The notes under the pieces: model-generated
The model's database searches: none
Seen by the model: the letters and a program-made list of their open reading frames with translations, nothing else
Told to the model about the DNA's origin: nothing
Shown here: piece by piece, positions 60,975 to 64,000 of the stretch
Numbering within the stretch: the first letter of the stretch is position 1
How the letters are laid out: every line of letters starts with the position of its first letter
Assembly: GCA_937873155.1 (NCBI GenBank)
Contig: CALMVZ010000010.1
Coordinates: forward strand, 124,001-188,000
Source: an uncultured Bacteroidota bacterium
GTDB lineage: Bacteria; Bacteroidota; Bacteroidia; B-17B0; Aurantibacillaceae
Length of the DNA: 64,000 nucleotides
Direction of reading: 5' to 3'
Translations under genes and position numbers: made by a program

Positions 60975-61349
60975 ATGGAAGCTCTTAGAATTGAAGCCAC
61001 TGTAGATACTCCCGGAATTATTCTTGATCCTCAGAACAATTTATTTGAGATCTCCGGTAAATCATATCCTGAAGACACCAAAGAGTTCTATCATGAGGTG
61101 TTGCAATGGATGGATGGATATGTTACTTCACCAAATCCTAGGACCAATTTCATTTTCAAGTTAAAATATTTCAACTCTTCATCTTACAAACCCCTTTTTG
61201 ATATCCTCGGTAAACTTGAAGCGGTCAAAAATAAAAAGCATGATGTAAAGGTGGAATGGCATTATAAGACCGGCGATTCGGATATGCTGGAAGCCGGGGA
61301 AGAATTCGCTGATCTGTTCGATATCCCTTTCACGTATTTTAAATTTTGA
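60975..61349 (+). CDS. siaC: SiaC-family regulatory phosphoprotein (DUF1987)
   Basis: SiaC is the target switched between phosphorylated and free states; the free form acts on an output enzyme. The 124-residue protein opens MEALRIEATVDTPGIILD and has FKLKYFNSSSYK, where the known phosphosite region of SiaC (Thr in a YFNTS context) would be; here it is Ser 68. It is tightly spaced between siaB and the large sensor. Confidence 0.88.
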   Translation: MEALRIEATVDTPGIILDPQNNLFEISGKSYPEDTKEFYHEVLQWMDGYVTSPNPRTNFIFKLKYFNSSSYKPLFDILGKLEAVKNKKHDVKVEWHYKTGDSDMLEAGEEFADLFDIPFTYFKF

Positions 61350-61359
61350 AAGGAAACAG

Positions 61360-64000
61360 ATGCGAAGTTTAATTAAAATAATTTTTTTAGCCGCATCAGT
61401 ATTCAGTTCCTGTTCTCTCTATTCCCAAAAGCAATGCACCCAGTTAAAATTTAAAAATTACGGTACCGATCAGGGTTTGGCTGTTACAACTGCTTTCTCA
61501 ATTGTGCAGGATGATAACGGATTTTTATGGATCGCAAGTATTGATGGCCTGTTGCGGTATGATGGTTACAAATTCGTAGCTTATAAAAATAATTTCAACG
61601 ATTCAAGTTCTATTTCTGATAATACAGTTTCGTTCCTGAGTAAAGGAAAAAATAATCAGATCTGGATGGGAACTTATTCCGGCGGTGTAAATATGCTCGA
61701 TGCGAATACAGGAAAATTCAAACGCTATCAGCATGATCCGAATGATAAAAACAGCTTAAGCAGTAACCGTGTATGGTCTGTTATCGAAGATGAAAAAGGA
61801 ATTGTGTGGGCCGGAACCGATAATGGTTTGAACCGCATCGATCCGAAAACAAATAAAGTAACGCGTTATTTACATGATGAAGGATCAAAGAATACGCTTT
61901 GCGAGAATAATATCCTTAGCCTGAAAAAAGATAAAGCCGGAGTGTTATGGATCGGAACTGTAAACGGTTTAAGCCGAGCGCCCCTGGATCTGAATGATTA
62001 CGTGCGAGAATTCATTAATTACAAAAATAACGGGAGTGACATCAGCTCGTTGGGCAGTAATATCGTAATGTCTTTTCTTGAAACAAGGGATGGATCGATG
62101 TATGTTGGTACAACAAACGGGATCAGTAAATTCCTTCCTGTGAAAAATAATTTTGAGACCACGCGTTTTTCGCATCAGCCGGATTCTGTTTCAGGGCGCG
62201 TGTATTCTTATTTGAACAGTTATGGTGACAATGCGATCCGTTCGATGTATGAAGATAGAAGCGGGAAATTGTGGTTATCAACTGACAAGGGATTAAAGAT
62301 CCTGAATCCAAATACATGGACCTACGTTTCGTATTTAGCCGAGCCCGGTAACAGACAGGCGATAAGCGCTGATCTTTTATCGGGAATGATGGAAGATAAT
62401 GCGGGAAATCTGTGGATTGGTTCGCTGGCAGGAGGATTGAATAAAGTTGATCTTAAGCCTGAGAAATTCTTATTATGCCAGACGCAATACGGCAATCCTT
62501 CAAAACTAAGCAAGAGCAATATCCGTTCTATTTATGTTGACAGCCGGAATAATTTATGGATAGGAACATTTGAAGGCGGCGTAAATTGTTTGAAGGATGG
62601 GGAAGAGTTCTTTGAAAAATTCAAAGAAAAGGAAATAGGAAATGAAAATGTGTGGGTGGTGTACGAGGACAGTAAAAAACAAGTATGGTTTGGAACAAGC
62701 ACCGGATTGTATTGCTGGAACCCGGTAACGGATGGAATTAAAAAATACAATTTCGATAAAAAGAATTCAGAAAGTATCAGTAATGATATTGTACGTTGTG
62801 CATACGAGGATAGCAGGGGTAATTTATGGATCGGTACAGAATCAGGTTTGAACCGTTTTGAATATTCATCAGGAACCTTCACAAGATTCCTTCATGATCC
62901 TAAGAACGATAACAGTATCAGTAATAATACAGTCTGGACGATCACTGAAACTGAAAATACTTTATGGGTTGGAACAGACAATGGTCTTAACAGATTGTCA
63001 CTTGATAATAATGGTAATCCTTTGGTGTGGAAAGCGTATTTCCCGGAGCAGGATAATAAGAATACGATCAGTAACCGTTCTGTACGGTCGTTCTGGAAAG
63101 ATAAGAACGGATACATTTGGCTTGGCACCAGTAACGGTTTAAACAAATTTGATCCGAAGCGTGAAACGTTCATGCGTTTTAACGAAGAAGATGGTATGGC
63201 TAATGCTTACATCTATGGTGTGCTTGGCGATAATAAAGGAAATTTATGGTTCAGTACTAATCACGGGATCTCGAAATTTGAATTGATCACTTCGCAGTTC
63301 AGGAATTATGACAAACCTGATGGTTTACAGAATAATGAATTCAATACCGGTGCTTATTTCAGGGCAGCAAATGGTGAATTGTTCTTTGGCGGTCCTGATG
63401 GGTTCAACCGGTTCTTCCCTGATAGTTTGCATGAGAATAAAATGGTTCCGCGGGTTGCTATTACCAGTATAAAAATATTTGGTGAAGAATATAACAAAGG
63501 CAATTATCCCGTAGATATAAAAGAAATTACTCTAGCGCATGATCAGAATGTCATCTCCTTTGAGTTCTCTGCATTGGATTTTACTTTGCCTGAAAAGAAC
63601 CTCTACTCTTATAAACTGGAAGGATTCGATCCAAAATGGACAAAGCCGGGAACAAACCGTTTTGTCACCTATACTAACTTAGATCCGGGTGATTATACAT
63701 TCAGGGTGAAAGCTTCCAATAATGATGGTACCTGGAATGAGAATGGCATCATCATTAAACTAACTATAGTTCCGCCATTCTGGAAAACGCTTTGGTTCAA
63801 ATTAGTTATTACTTTAGGGTTGATCATTTTTGCTTACTCGTTCTACAAAGTACGGATCAACCGTTTAAGAAAAACACAAGCGAAACTGGAGTTACAGGTT
63901 GCTGCTAAAACACGGGAGTTACGTGAAGAAAAAGAATTAGTGGATGAGCAGAATAAATTAATTGAAAAGAAAAACCACAGCATTACATCATCCATTCATT
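61360..64000 (+). CDS. Two-component-type propeller sensor, C-terminus outside the window (SiaA role likely)
   Basis: The start is the ATG at 61360 with an AAAGGAAA site before it, 10 bases after siaC. The open frame covers 880 codons: signal peptide, about twelve repeats of the propeller unit with phrases like LWIGTVNGLSR and GIVWAGTDNGLNRIDP, a Y_Y_Y domain (YSYKLEGFDPKWTKPGTNRF), one membrane helix (VITLGLIIFAYSFYKV) and a coiled helix (TRELREEKELVDEQNKLIEK). The last words (NHSITSSIH) lead in related proteins to a SpoIIE-type phosphatase, so this is probably the SiaA-type phosphatase. Confidence 0.85.
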   Translation, partial: MRSLIKIIFLAASVFSSCSLYSQKQCTQLKFKNYGTDQGLAVTTAFSIVQDDNGFLWIASIDGLLRYDGYKFVAYKNNFNDSSSISDNTVSFLSKGKNNQIWMGTYSGGVNMLDANTGKFKRYQHDPNDKNSLSSNRVWSVIEDEKGIVWAGTDNGLNRIDPKTNKVTRYLHDEGSKNTLCENNILSLKKDKAGVLWIGTVNGLSRAPLDLNDYVREFINYKNNGSDISSLGSNIVMSFLETRDGSMYVGTTNGISKFLPVKNNFETTRFSHQPDSVSGRVYSYLNSYGDNAIRSMYEDRSGKLWLSTDKGLKILNPNTWTYVSYLAEPGNRQAISADLLSGMMEDNAGNLWIGSLAGGLNKVDLKPEKFLLCQTQYGNPSKLSKSNIRSIYVDSRNNLWIGTFEGGVNCLKDGEEFFEKFKEKEIGNENVWVVYEDSKKQVWFGTSTGLYCWNPVTDGIKKYNFDKKNSESISNDIVRCAYEDSRGNLWIGTESGLNRFEYSSGTFTRFLHDPKNDNSISNNTVWTITETENTLWVGTDNGLNRLSLDNNGNPLVWKAYFPEQDNKNTISNRSVRSFWKDKNGYIWLGTSNGLNKFDPKRETFMRFNEEDGMANAYIYGVLGDNKGNLWFSTNHGISKFELITSQFRNYDKPDGLQNNEFNTGAYFRAANGELFFGGPDGFNRFFPDSLHENKMVPRVAITSIKIFGEEYNKGNYPVDIKEITLAHDQNVISFEFSALDFTLPEKNLYSYKLEGFDPKWTKPGTNRFVTYTNLDPGDYTFRVKASNNDGTWNENGIIIKLTIVPPFWKTLWFKLVITLGLIIFAYSFYKVRINRLRKTQAKLELQVAAKTRELREEKELVDEQNKLIEKKNHSITSSIH

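Noticed and set aside
62532-63173. Minus-strand frames opposite the propeller sensor
   Set aside because: Antisense to a continuous 880-codon frame with clear domain repeats; the periodic repeat opens the other strand.

Overview
The window is AT-rich, tightly packed chromosomal DNA from a member of the Bacteroidota (order not determined). The reasons are type IX secretion (T9SS) C-terminal sorting sequences on several secreted proteins, FISUMP and SprB-type surface domains, a TamL-type outer-membrane lipoprotein, a moxR-DUF58-batABCDE operon, promoters of the form TTG-N19-21-TAnnTTTG, and almost no Shine-Dalgarno sites. No rRNA, tRNA or CRISPR array was seen.

Layout. 1-5.2 kb: three small unknown genes, then an OmpA-family lipoprotein-free exported protein, a UMF1-type MFS transporter and a polytopic membrane protein in tight succession. 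5.2-8.9 kb: a JmjC/cupin-like protein, an ECF sigma factor overlapping a membrane TPR protein, and, divergent from them, a barrel-less TonB plug protein. 9-13.4 kb: two FISUMP surface proteins and a glycosyltransferase. 13.5-24 kb: tamL divergent from a SpoU-type rRNA methyltransferase, three DUF1573 paralogs, valS, a sensor histidine kinase, and a T9SS-exported M43 metalloprotease. 23.7-27.8 kb: a large DUF4157 (eCIS core domain) protein and a propeller protein. 28-34.6 kb: cdsA, tilS, kmo, a MauE/thioredoxin protein and two tiny Cys-rich lipoproteins. 34.9-43.2 kb: the moxR/bat operon with a batB-batC fusion. 43.2-45.3 kb: PAP2 phosphatase, glyoxalase-like protein and a PqqB-like hydrolase.

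45.36-48.96 kb is the most unusual part. It reads as an integron gene-cassette array without a visible integrase (a CALIN). It has three cassettes, each ending in a GC-rich palindromic attC whose left core is the complement of that same cassette's own left end. The cargo is a PD-(D/E)XK nuclease-like protein, a lipoprotein, and a Fic toxin with a VbhA-like antitoxin arranged tail to tail. The last attC supplies the stop codon of the neighbouring nnr gene.

48.95-64 kb: an operon of a giant propeller T9SS protein, a 43-residue Cys-rich membrane protein and nnr; a CocE-type hydrolase with purK; pheT; a SprB-repeat T9SS protein; and a SiaB-SiaC partner-switching pair followed by a large propeller sensor that runs off the window and probably ends in a SpoIIE phosphatase (SiaA role).

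Short inverted-pair repeats of several families lie between genes throughout. Some have entered coding sequence: the 3' end of the sigma gene, the middle of valS, and the start codon of the PAP2 gene.
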